DNA of 64,000 nucleotides, taken from assembly GCF_000024185.1 (NCBI RefSeq), contig NC_013790.1:2045001-2109000 (forward strand), read 5' to 3'. Under the pieces are notes generated by a model. It saw only the letters and a list, made by a program, of their open reading frames with translations, was not told where the DNA came from and ran no database searches. Of the stretch, positions 54,240 through 62,826 are shown piece after piece; position 1 is the first letter of the stretch, and every line of letters starts with the position of its first letter. The position numbers and the translations under genes were made by a program. The DNA comes from Methanobrevibacter ruminantium M1 (GTDB lineage Archaea > Methanobacteriota > Methanobacteria > Methanobacteriales > Methanobacteriaceae).

Positions 54240-55304
54240 CTACTCCTCAGAGCCATCCTTTATCTGATCCTCAGAACTGTCCATAACCTGCTCCTCAGAA
54301 CTATCCACAACCTGCTCCTCAGAACTATCCACAACCTGCTCCTCAGAACTGTCCTTTATCTCTCCCTCATACTTAAAGCATCTAACCCTTTTATTCTCAT
54401 CAATAGGGATTAAATGAGGTCTTGTCTTATCACAATCATCCATTTTATGAGGGCATCTGTCATAATATGGACAGCCTACCGGAATCTCACCATGCAATGG
54501 CTGATGTCCCTTTGTAAGTTCAAATCCGTTAAGAGGCAATGCCTTAAAGAGAGACTTGGTATATGGATGGAGCAAGTTCTCACCTTCGCCACTGAAATCC
54601 TCTGCATTGGCAATTTCAATTACATAGCCTGAATAGAAAATCGCAATCCTGTTTGCAACCTTCAATGCAGCATCAATATCGTGGGTAATGAGCAATACTC
54701 CCACATTGTCTGCAGCCATCTGCCTTAAATGGTTCAAGGTTTCCTCTACAGACTCCTCATCAAGCCCAGGAGTAGGCTCATCTGCAATTACAAGCTTAGG
54801 ATTTGTTAGAAGAGCGGTTGATACAAGAACCCTCCTTGCCATACCACCAGAAAGCTGGAATGGGTACATGTCATCCACTTCCTCAGAGAGATTGTACTTT
54901 TCAAAGATAGCTCTTTGCTTGGCTCTTTTTTCCTTTTCCTCTGCTTCATCCTTACATTCGCCGATTACCTGATCTGAAACCTTCATCAATGGGTCTAGGA
55001 AATTGACAGACTGTGGAATAAGTGCAATCTCATCACCACGCAATTTTTCCTTTAGCTCTTCTGTCAAGACTTCTCCCTTATAGACCATTGTACCTGAAAG
55101 GTTTGCGTTATGTGGCAATATTCCAAGTATTGCATGTGCAAGCAAACTCTTACCTGACCCGCTTGAACCTAAGACAGCTACGATTTCCCCTTCCTTAATG
55201 TCTAAGGTCAAGTCGGTGATAACCTTCAATTCCCTTTGGTTAAGGCCTTTTACATATTGTGTAAATGAAATGGAAATATTTGAAACATTAATTAAATCAC
55301 TCAT
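54240..55304 (-). CDS. Ni/peptide-type ABC importer ATPase (NikD/OppD-like)
   Basis: The 354-residue ATPase has Walker A AVLGSSGSGKSLLAHA, the signature LSGGMARRVLVSTAL and Walker B LVIADEPTPGLD. The C-terminal oligopeptide-transporter domain has GCPYYDRCPHKMDDC with clustered Cys. The last 45 residues are an acidic repeat (SSEEQVVD, five copies, 24-bp DNA period), an unusual tail. GGTGATATT precedes the ATG, eight bases after the permease stop. Confidence 0.92.
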   Translation of the reverse strand: MSDLINVSNISISFTQYVKGLNQRELKVITDLTLDIKEGEIVAVLGSSGSGKSLLAHAILGILPHNANLSGTMVYKGEVLTEELKEKLRGDEIALIPQSVNFLDPLMKVSDQVIGECKDEAEEKEKRAKQRAIFEKYNLSEEVDDMYPFQLSGGMARRVLVSTALLTNPKLVIADEPTPGLDEESVEETLNHLRQMAADNVGVLLITHDIDAALKVANRIAIFYSGYVIEIANAEDFSGEGENLLHPYTKSLFKALPLNGFELTKGHQPLHGEIPVGCPYYDRCPHKMDDCDKTRPHLIPIDENKRVRCFKYEGEIKDSSEEQVVDSSEEQVVDSSEEQVMDSSEDQIKDGSEE

Positions 55305-55312
55305 AATATCAC

Positions 55313-56173
55313 CTAATCATTTGCGCTTGCCGGATCTAGCATCTTCTTGATGTTTTCTCCTGCAATATCAAAGAGCAATACAAGAATCAATAATGCTAAA
55401 CCAGGGAATAAAGCCAACCACCAATTACCAGTTGCAAGATATTTCATGGATTCGGAAAGAATGATACCGATAGCCGGTTCGTGTGGAGATAAACCGAAAC
55501 CTAAGAATGTTACACTAGCTTCGTGCATGATTGCGTGAGGGAAAATCAATATTGTACCAACGATAACTTGGCTGATTACCAATGGCAAGATTTGCTTTCT
55601 TGCAATCCAGAACTTGGATTTTCCTAATCTTTCAGAGATTGTTACAAACTCTGAAGTCTTGATACGTTTGATTTCAGCCCTAAGGACCCTAGCAAGAGAT
55701 GTCCAGTGAGTGAATGCCACACCAACCAATACACCGAATGCTCCTCCACCGAGAGCGATGGAAATAAGAATGATAAGCAAAATATGCGGAATAGAGAGGA
55801 ACACATCTATAAGCCAAGATACAAAGCTGTCTAAATATTTGTTGAAGCTTGAAAGGAAAGCTAAAGCAACAGCAATGATGCTACTTAATATGGAAGCGAA
55901 GAATCCTATCTGAACACTTAATCCTAAACCCTTGATTGTACGTGTGAACATATCTCTTCCCATCCAGTCAGTACCGAATAGGTGCTCAAGGGAAGGTGGC
56001 TGATTCATAATGGACCAATCGGTTGTGATGCTTGTAGGGTCAATGAAGAAACTGACAAGAACCACTACAATCAATATGAAGGCAGAGAGTCCTATTGCAA
56101 GCAGGGTCTTGGTTCTTAAGTTCATGCTTCCTAAAACGTCAAACTTATTCATCTTATTAGCTGACTCATCCAT
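55313..56173 (-). CDS. Ni/peptide-type ABC importer permease (NikC/OppC-like)
   Basis: The 286-residue permease has six membrane segments and the BPD_transp_1 EAA loop (SERLGKSKFWIARKQILPLVIS). An N-terminal extracellular loop holds HLFGTDWMGRDMFTR, typical of the OppC/NikC half. I start it at ATG 56173 with AAGGTGA ahead; it overlaps the upstream permease stop by eight bases, so translation is coupled. Confidence 0.92.
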   Translation of the reverse strand: MDESANKMNKFDVLGSMNLRTKTLLAIGLSAFILIVVVLVSFFIDPTSITTDWSIMNQPPSLEHLFGTDWMGRDMFTRTIKGLGLSVQIGFFASILSSIIAVALAFLSSFNKYLDSFVSWLIDVFLSIPHILLIILISIALGGGAFGVLVGVAFTHWTSLARVLRAEIKRIKTSEFVTISERLGKSKFWIARKQILPLVISQVIVGTILIFPHAIMHEASVTFLGFGLSPHEPAIGIILSESMKYLATGNWWLALFPGLALLILVLLFDIAGENIKKMLDPASAND

Positions 56174-57158
56174 TTTCCTCACCTTCTCTTATTCTTGGAT
56201 CTACAAAGTTATAGAGAATATCTGCAATCAGGTTACCGCAATAAACGAATATCGCACTGAAGATAACGATTCCCAACAGCAGAGGTACGTCGCTTCTCAA
56301 ACCTGCTGAAACGGCTGCCTGACCGATTCCAGGATACATGAATACCTGTTCGACAAGAACGGTTCCACCGAAGAGTTCACTGAATGATAAGAACTGCAAG
56401 GTGATTGCAGGTAGTAGAATGTTTCTTATACCGTGCCTTTTAATCAAGGTCCATCCGGATTCCCCTCTTGCCTTTGCAAAGAGGAAGTAATCGGTTGTCA
56501 TTACTTCAATAAGCTTGTCACGAGTATAGAGTGCAATTGATGCAACTCCTAAAATGCTCAGCGTAAATGCCGGCAATATCAGGTGCTTCAACCAATCGAA
56601 GAAGGACACATCCTGACTCAGCGCCCCAATCGGAACGCCCCCGCTTACTGGGAACCATCCCAGATAAATACTGAATACCATTACAACAAGCAAAGCAATC
56701 CAGAAGGTAGGTGCAGATTGCAATACGTAACAGTATACCTTTACAACCCTATCAATCCAAGTGTCTCTTTTAAATCCTGCAAGAACTCCTAAAGCAAAGC
56801 CCAATATTCCAGAAATCACCCAACTGGTTAGCATCAAGATAAGGGATGCTGTGAACTTTTCAGCAATTACCTGCAATACAGGAGTTCTGTATATTAAGGA
56901 AGTTCCAAAATCACCAGTGATAATATTTCCTAACCAATTGATCAGTTTTTCAGTAATCGGCTGATTTACACCCCAATATGCTTCTAGTTTAGCAATCTTT
57001 TCAGGGCTTACAACCATATTGGAAATATAAGCGTTAACCGGATTAATAGGAGACATGTCAATTAATATAAAACTTAATAATATTACAACTATTAATAAAA
57101 TAGCAAAACGAACGAGTTTATAACCTAAAAACTTAAGTATTTTCTGTTTGTCTAACAA
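56166..57158 (-). CDS. Ni/peptide-type ABC importer permease (NikB/OppB-like)
   Basis: The 330-residue permease has six membrane segments, the N-terminal signature FILIDMSPINPVNAYI, TSLIYRTPVLQVI and the EAA loop ARGESGWTLIKRHGIRNILLPAI. It starts at TTG 57158 with GGAGG seven bases upstream. The substrate-binding gene is separated by a 628-bp structured gap, so the permease may have its own promoter or depend on read-through. Confidence 0.92.
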   Translation of the reverse strand: MLDKQKILKFLGYKLVRFAILLIVVILLSFILIDMSPINPVNAYISNMVVSPEKIAKLEAYWGVNQPITEKLINWLGNIITGDFGTSLIYRTPVLQVIAEKFTASLILMLTSWVISGILGFALGVLAGFKRDTWIDRVVKVYCYVLQSAPTFWIALLVVMVFSIYLGWFPVSGGVPIGALSQDVSFFDWLKHLILPAFTLSILGVASIALYTRDKLIEVMTTDYFLFAKARGESGWTLIKRHGIRNILLPAITLQFLSFSELFGGTVLVEQVFMYPGIGQAAVSAGLRSDVPLLLGIVIFSAIFVYCGNLIADILYNFVDPRIREGEENG

Positions 57159-57786
57159 AAAATAACCTCCTATATCTAAATTTTTGTATAATAATTATAA
57201 ATAACTCAAAAACTTATTATATAATGCCAATCCCCAACTTAAGAATACTTATACAGACAATCTCCAACTTAAAGGGGGCATATAATAATTTAAGAGAATA
57301 ATGAAAAAATTTAGGTAAAACTAAATTATGAAATCTTAAAACACATTATAATAACTAAATACACATAATGAAAAATCATGCCCTTAAAAAACTTTTCATA
57401 AATCATCTGGGAAAAAATGAAAAAGGTATAAATTATTTTTTAAGGAAAAAATAAAACTAATTTTTTTAATATGAATTAAAAAAACCAATTTAAAACTTGA
57501 AACTAAATTAATTTTTTTAATAAAATTAAAAAAACTAATTTAAAATGATAAAACTGATTCTTTTATAAAAAAAATCATATGATTAATATTTTAATGAAAA
57601 TAATAATTTCTTAAAACTAAAAATATTCTTTATAATAATTAAAAAAATGCAATTTTAATTAATAAAAAAAGTAGAAAAGGTTTTTAAACTTTTAGAGTTT
57701 TTAAAACTTTCTAAAGTGTTTAAAACTTTTTAAACTGTTTAAAACTTTCTAAAGTGTTTAAAACTTTTCTACTTAATTGATATTAA
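57159..57786. other. Structured gap between substrate-binding protein and permease genes
   Basis: At the left, GCCAATCCCCAACTTAA (57226-57242) is repeated as GACAATCTCCAACTTAA (57256-57272) beside minus-strand TATA-like sequence, suggesting a permease promoter. At the right, AAGTAGAAAAG...TTTAAAC (57669-57689) pairs with GTTTAAAACTTTTCTACTT (57756-57774) in a long hairpin, enclosing 38-bp repeats. The middle is plain AT-rich DNA. Confidence 0.65.
57669..57774 (-). terminator. Large hairpin behind the substrate-binding protein gene
   Basis: Two arms of 19-21 bases match at 19 positions and enclose about 65 bases with two copies of CTTTCTAAAGTGTTTAAAAC (38-bp period) that can fold on their own. 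It begins 12 bases after the stop. It likely ends or attenuates the transcript, keeping the binding protein in excess over the permease. Confidence 0.6.
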
Positions 57787-59400
57787 TTATTTTTCTGCAG
57801 TAGCGTTAGTCATGGTCCAATCATATACGTTACTGAATAAGTCTCCTCCGTGAGGTTGTAAGAGAGCGGTGTCATTGGAAATGTCCACTCTGTCGTTTAC
57901 GAAGTAACCATATTTGATTTCACCTAACCATAACCAGTTTGCGTCACCTTTAGGGGAAATACCGGTAGAACCGTCCCAGGATACTGCAGACCAATCTTTG
58001 TAAGAGTCTTCACGGGATTCAGCAAATGCGTCATCCATGTGTTTGTCAACAGCACTGTTGTTTACTCTTGCAGGGTTGAAGTCAGAGGAACTGTAGTATT
58101 CTCCATACATGTCAGATGGATCTGTGGAACCGTATCCCCAGAGAACTCCTTGTGAGAATTCGTTAGGATAGATTTCGTCCCATTCAGCACCTACAGGTTC
58201 GATTTCAATACCGAATTGTTTAGCTTGTTCAGCAGCACCGACAGCTAAAGCTTGTCTTTCAGGTGCACTTGCAGAGTAGTAGATCTTAAATGAAGCTTTG
58301 GTTCCGTTTTTCTCTCTGATTCCATCTCCGTCAGAGTCAACCCAACCAGCTTCTTCTAAGGTTTTGTTTGCGTATGCAACGTCACCGTCTTCAATTGCTG
58401 CTTCTTTGTTAGCCCATGGTAATTGGTGAGCAATACCGTCATAGGAAGGATAACCTAATCCGTTTAATGCTCCTTCAGCTAAAGCAGTTCTGTTAATACC
58501 ATAGTTCAATGCTTTTCTGATTGCAATATCGCAGGTTACATTGTTACCGATTGTGTAGTTGTCATCTGGAGATAATTCTCCGGTATCAGGTACACTAGGT
58601 AAAGATACACCACGAACGTCGATGGTGTCTTGTAAGTACATTGTGTAACCGTCAAGTTTTTCTTTACCATATTCGAGAGGTACAGCTACGATATCAGCTT
58701 CTCCGTTTTTAGCTAAGTTGAACGCAGCTTCGTTTTGAGCAAAGAGAATGGTTATCTTTTCGATTTCAGGTTGTTTACCATAGTAATCAGGGTTTTTCTC
58801 TAAGATAACTTGTTGACCTTTGTCCCATTGTACGAATTTGTATGGTCCAGAACCGATTGGGTTTTCACCATATGATTCGTTGTTATAAGAATCGGAAGGA
58901 ACAATACCAATGTAAGCCATCTTATCTAAGAAAGTGGAATCTGATTTGTTTAAGGTGAATTTGACTTTGTAATCACCTTGAGCTTCAGCCTTATCTAAAG
59001 CGGATAAGTCTAAGCTTGCGCCAGATTCTTTAGCTGCGTTGTATGTGAATGCTACATCTTCAGCAGTCAAGTCAGAACCGTCAGTGAATTTGACATCTTT
59101 TCTTAAGTCTACAGTGTATGTCTTATAATCATCGCTAATCTCATAGTCTGTAGCCAAATCTTTTGCGTAAGTACCGTTAGGGGTCATTTTCAATAAGGTA
59201 CTTTGAATGAGTGGCTCAGCATAATAGTTCCAACCTGCAATTGGATCGAAACCAGCTTCTGGTTCTCCTCCGTGACTGTAAGCTGCAACTACGATTTCTC
59301 CAGGACCTCTTTCAGTAGTGCCTCCTCCCATGAGGACAGCAGCACCAACAATTATAACAAGAAGTGCAACAACTGCACCGATAATAATTTTTTTATCCAT
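57787..59400 (-). CDS. Nickel/peptide/opine-type ABC importer substrate-binding protein (NikA/CntA-like)
   Basis: The 537-residue SBP family 5 protein is anchored by an N-terminal helix (IIIGAVVALLVIIVGAAVLM) with no lipobox Cys. Family features include DLATDYEISDDYKTYTVDLRKDVKFTDG, AEDVAFTYN and NPIGSGPYKFVQWDKGQQV. Binding-site residues for nickel, metallophore or peptide cannot be told apart by eye. AAGGAG precedes the ATG. A dense cluster of GTAATAC boxes lies upstream. The nicotianamine synthase-like gene in the same locus suggests its ligand is a metal-opine complex. Confidence 0.9.
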   Translation of the reverse strand: MDKKIIIGAVVALLVIIVGAAVLMGGGTTERGPGEIVVAAYSHGGEPEAGFDPIAGWNYYAEPLIQSTLLKMTPNGTYAKDLATDYEISDDYKTYTVDLRKDVKFTDGSDLTAEDVAFTYNAAKESGASLDLSALDKAEAQGDYKVKFTLNKSDSTFLDKMAYIGIVPSDSYNNESYGENPIGSGPYKFVQWDKGQQVILEKNPDYYGKQPEIEKITILFAQNEAAFNLAKNGEADIVAVPLEYGKEKLDGYTMYLQDTIDVRGVSLPSVPDTGELSPDDNYTIGNNVTCDIAIRKALNYGINRTALAEGALNGLGYPSYDGIAHQLPWANKEAAIEDGDVAYANKTLEEAGWVDSDGDGIREKNGTKASFKIYYSASAPERQALAVGAAEQAKQFGIEIEPVGAEWDEIYPNEFSQGVLWGYGSTDPSDMYGEYYSSSDFNPARVNNSAVDKHMDDAFAESREDSYKDWSAVSWDGSTGISPKGDANWLWLGEIKYGYFVNDRVDISNDTALLQPHGGDLFSNVYDWTMTNATAEK

Positions 59401-59488
59401 AATTAAACTCCTTAAAGTTACAAAAATAATAAAATATCAAACAAACAATTTTAATTGGAAAGTTTTAGAATACTTTCCAAGATTAAGA

Positions 59489-59690
59489 AGTAATACTAAT
59501 TTTAAAATTGTTAATAATTTAATACTTTATATTTATTTATTATTACTTAGGAATATAAAAATATTTCTAAAAAAAGTAATACAAAATTGATTAATTTGGA
59601 CTATAAAGTAATAATTATTACTGAAATTAATTTATTTTAAATATAAAGTAATACTAGGCAAATAGAATAAGTAATACTTATTAGTATTAC
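59489..59690 (-). promoter_or_regulatory. GTAATAC operator array upstream of the substrate-binding protein gene
   Basis: GTAATAC or its complement GTATTAC occurs at 59490, 59576, 59648, 59671 and 59684. TATTAC lies at 59541. A perfect 16-bp palindrome AGTAATAATTATTACT is at 59607-59622. Spacings of about 32-36 bp recur, as in the ATPase promoter. 59671-59690 forms an inverted pair with a 6-bp spacer. A minus-strand TATA box (AAATATAAAG near 59525-59534) lies inside. Confidence 0.75.
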
Positions 59691-59814
59691 AAAACAAGCA
59701 AAAATAGGCAAAATAATAATACTTTTAAAATGCAAAAACATATATTCAAAAATATGAAGATTTAAATCAAAAAAGTAAAAAATCAATTATCAGAACCATG
59801 ATAAAATTAAGGAT

Positions 59815-60060
59815 TATAAAAGAATATATTATAAAAAAAATAATTATAAAAAAAATATCCTAAAAAAGAAATATTATAAAAAAAATATCCTAAAAAAGAA
59901 ACTATTATAAAAAAAAATATCCTAAAAAAGAAACTATTATAAAAAAAAAATATCCTAAAAAAGAAACTATTATAAAAAAAAATAATCTAAAAAAAATATC
60001 CTAAAAAAGAAACTATTATAAAAAAAATAATCTAAAAAAAATAGCCCATAAAAGTAGATT
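59815..60060. repeat. Tandem U-tract repeat behind mch
   Basis: AAATATCCTAAAAAAGAAACTATTATAAAA recurs five to six times with period 31-33 bp and inserts of AATAATCTAAAAA. On the minus strand each unit contains one or two runs of six to ten T, just past the mch stop. The rest of 59401-60123 is described by the operator array. Confidence 0.9.
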
Positions 60061-60123
60061 AAAAAAAAAAAATTAAAAAAGAAAAAGGAAATAATAGCTA
60101 AAAATAGCTACTATTTATTAAAT

Positions 60124-61089
60124 TTATTCTATACCAAAGGATTTTTTAAGCAATTCAGCGTTAACGAAACCTTCTTTGTATAATTTACCAGTGGTTAAAT
60201 CGTTGATAACAACTTCAGCTGGTGCAAACATTCCTTTGTCGATTTGGTAGAAGTCAAATCCTGCATCTTTAAATACGTCAAAGAATGGTTTGCCGTATCC
60301 GTCAGCTGCTGAGGATGGTAATTGAGCTGCAACTGCTGCAATGTCATCTCCTTCTTCTGATTTGACATAATAGTAAGTTCTTCCGCCAAAGAGCACTGCA
60401 TCGTTGGTTTTACCCATAGCCTTTAATCCGTCTGGGTCGATAGGAGCGATTGGTGCAATACCTGCTGCATGTACAACCTTTTTAACATCGAACTTTAAGA
60501 ATTCTAACATTTTGTAGGTACCGTTTTCAACGACTCTTCCTGCAATTTGAATGGATCCAACTAAGGAAGCGGTAGGAGCTACAAGCAAGAATACGTTTGC
60601 AACATCTACGCCACATTCATCTGCAATGTATTGAGCTACATCTTCACCAGGCAATACGTCAGCTTCTAAAGTTAGAATTGCAAGATCAGCTTCATCTTTG
60701 TAATCAATTTCTTCATAGGTTTCAGCTGGTTTTAAGGATAATGCTCTAGCTGGACCGGAACCTAATGCAAAGAAGTCTCCTACACTGACGGACCAACCTG
60801 CTTTTTGTGCACCTAAGGTGGAAATAGCTGGGAAGTCTGTTTTTATTTTTACAGAAGGCAATGCGAATTTTTCAGATAAGTCTCCAGGAATGGAAATGCC
60901 TACATCAGCTAATCCTCCAAGACATACTTTAGTATATAATTCACCTGCTTTGAAACTACCTGCGACATTTACACCACAGTCAATGACAGTTGCGCCGTTT
61001 TCTAATTTGGAAACAGCAATGTTAAGATCGTCAGCCTTTTCAATCATTACATCTACAGTTTTTTTAGCTTCTAAATTGACACTAACCAT
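60124..61089 (-). CDS. mch: Methenyltetrahydromethanopterin cyclohydrolase
   Basis: The 321-residue cytoplasmic enzyme interconverts formyl- and methenyl-tetrahydromethanopterin in CO2 reduction to methane. Conserved stretches are NVAGSFKAGELYTKVCLGGLADVGI near residue 40, GWSVSVGDFFALGSGPARAL near residue 100, LVAPTASLVGSIQIAGRVVE and HAAGIAPIAPIDPDGLKAMG. Length is exactly as expected. The start ATG follows GAGGTTAAAAT. Codon use is the tidy kind expected of a highly expressed gene. Confidence 0.97.
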   Translation of the reverse strand: MVSVNLEAKKTVDVMIEKADDLNIAVSKLENGATVIDCGVNVAGSFKAGELYTKVCLGGLADVGISIPGDLSEKFALPSVKIKTDFPAISTLGAQKAGWSVSVGDFFALGSGPARALSLKPAETYEEIDYKDEADLAILTLEADVLPGEDVAQYIADECGVDVANVFLLVAPTASLVGSIQIAGRVVENGTYKMLEFLKFDVKKVVHAAGIAPIAPIDPDGLKAMGKTNDAVLFGGRTYYYVKSEEGDDIAAVAAQLPSSAADGYGKPFFDVFKDAGFDFYQIDKGMFAPAEVVINDLTTGKLYKEGFVNAELLKKSFGIE

Positions 61090-61401
61090 ATTTTAACCTC
61101 AATTAAAATATTTTTAATATTTAATATCTAATTCTATTAAATAGTTTTATAATCTTTATTCAAATAAAATGAATGAATTTTATTTAAAAATGAATAAAAT
61201 ATTATAATTATAATTTTGCTTATTAAACTATTTAAAATTTTATAAATCATGTTTCATTTAAATTAGAAAAATAAATAAAAATAGTTCTTAAAAAAATACG
61301 ATTAATTAAAAAACGACATAAAAAAGAATATAGAATATAAATAAAAATAAAAATAGATGAATAAAAAAAGAATATGGAAAAAAATAGTTAAAAAAATAAC
61401 T
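61090..61401. other. AT-rich gap upstream of mch
   Basis: The 312-bp gap holds the mch promoter (AT-rich, no unique TATA box resolved) and A/T runs that terminate the methionine synthase gene. No repeat array or other gene is seen. Confidence 0.5.
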
Positions 61402-62358
61402 CTAATTAAACTCACGAGCTAAATCAGAGAGTATTTTTAACTTTTCCATAGCTATTGGAATATCCACTTTTCTAAGTCCGCAGTCCGGATCAAGAAGCAT
61501 GTTTTCCTTGCCTACCGCATCGATTCCTCTTTGAACGAGTGCTCTTACCTCTTCCTTATCGTCAACTGCATTCATAGCAGAATCCACACAGCCGAATCCT
61601 AATTTCTTACCTGAAAGCAAGCTAGCGTTTTCTTCTAGAATTCCAATATTCACATTGTTTCCAGCAAACTCACAGTCCAAAATATCAATTGGAAACTTGG
61701 CAATCTCCTTAAAGCAGCCATCAAGATTACCACAGACATGCATTGCCATAGGCATTTCGATTCCATCTGTAAGGATTCCAATGGATTCCTTTGCAACCTT
61801 TAAGTCAACCATTCCAGTGGATAAAAATGGATCATCGATTTGTACATAACTGGCTCCTGCCTTCTCTGCTGACTCGACCTCACGCCTTAATGCATAGGCA
61901 CAATCAATGATTGCCGGATTACGCTCCTTATAGAAAGATTCTAACCTTGAAGAGTGTACAATGGTTGAAGGTCCTGTCAGCATAAGCTTTACTCCTTTTC
62001 TATTGGCCTCATCCCCACTCATGTTTCTTGCTTTTATTTCCGCTTCAAGAACCTTTTTAGCATATTTTAAATCCTTTATCATTATATCCACTTGAGGAGC
62101 CCTTATCTTAGATACAATGACTGAAGAGTTCATTTCATAAGAGAATCCTGGAATATGCTTTACAAAAGAGCCTACCATATCTCCCCTTGGCTGACCGTCC
62201 CCTATGATGTCTATGCCACAGTCAAGCTGCAGTTTGACAGCCTCTTCGATTGCTATCTTATATGGGTCGTACATTCCAATTGAAGACTTTATCTTTTCGC
62301 CTAGAGTCTTAGGCTCCTTTAAGTCAATTCCAAAACTACCTACAACAGTTGTAATCAA
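61402..62358 (-). CDS. Cobalamin-independent-type methionine synthase, archaeal core MetE
   Basis: The 318-residue protein is the catalytic C-terminal-type domain of MetE alone, a TIM barrel that methylates homocysteine; archaeal forms use a methyl-corrinoid donor. ITTVVGSFG opens the chain. Zinc ligands are visible as MHVCGN (His and Cys), ILDCEFAGNN and DPDCGLR. DIIGDGQPRGDMVG is typical. I start it at TTG 62358 with GGTGAT before it; the frame extends ten codons further without support. It is followed upstream by the DUF1894 and DUF1890 genes on the same strand. Confidence 0.88.
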   Translation of the reverse strand: MITTVVGSFGIDLKEPKTLGEKIKSSIGMYDPYKIAIEEAVKLQLDCGIDIIGDGQPRGDMVGSFVKHIPGFSYEMNSSVIVSKIRAPQVDIMIKDLKYAKKVLEAEIKARNMSGDEANRKGVKLMLTGPSTIVHSSRLESFYKERNPAIIDCAYALRREVESAEKAGASYVQIDDPFLSTGMVDLKVAKESIGILTDGIEMPMAMHVCGNLDGCFKEIAKFPIDILDCEFAGNNVNIGILEENASLLSGKKLGFGCVDSAMNAVDDKEEVRALVQRGIDAVGKENMLLDPDCGLRKVDIPIAMEKLKILSDLAREFN

Positions 62359-62444
62359 ATAATCACCAGAAAATAAAAATATATCCAAATATAAAAATTA
62401 AAAGTTTATTTACAAATTAAGACATAATTAAGAATAGACCTTAA

Positions 62445-62753
62445 TTAAGCACCAATATCCATGTCCCTAACGTTTTGAATCTCTTCCTGAGAGATTGGAA
62501 TCTCAATAGCTGCAGTTCCATGGCATGGCTTGGTATAAGTAATCAAAATGGTCCCTTCCTCTTCGTTTATTCCAACAGGTATTGGAGGAAGTCCAATCAA
62601 TCTAGCACCTAATACTTTATCTCCAGGGTTTACATGAATAATCTCTTTTGCATTATCTTCAATGAGCTTATAGCATTGCTTGACCCCAGAACGTTGTATA
62701 AGTATTTTATAATCATCATTTTGTTGCAAATAAGTTTCTAAACAGAAAGACAT
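62445..62753 (-). CDS. DUF1894 family protein
   Basis: This 102-residue methanogen-restricted protein has LIEDNAKEIIHVNPGDKVLG, LIGLPPIPVGINEEEG and TKPCHGTAAIEIP. Its function is unknown; its neighbourhood (MetE, DUF1890, Mch) is conserved in Methanobacteriales by my recollection. The start is the first ATG with a GGTGATTAT site. Confidence 0.75.
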   Translation of the reverse strand: MSFCLETYLQQNDDYKILIQRSGVKQCYKLIEDNAKEIIHVNPGDKVLGARLIGLPPIPVGINEEEGTILITYTKPCHGTAAIEIPISQEEIQNVRDMDIGA

Positions 62754-62826
62754 ATAATCACCATCATTTTCTTCTAAATATCAACTGTAAAAATTAAAAT
62801 ATTTTTAATTGTAAATATAAAATTTA

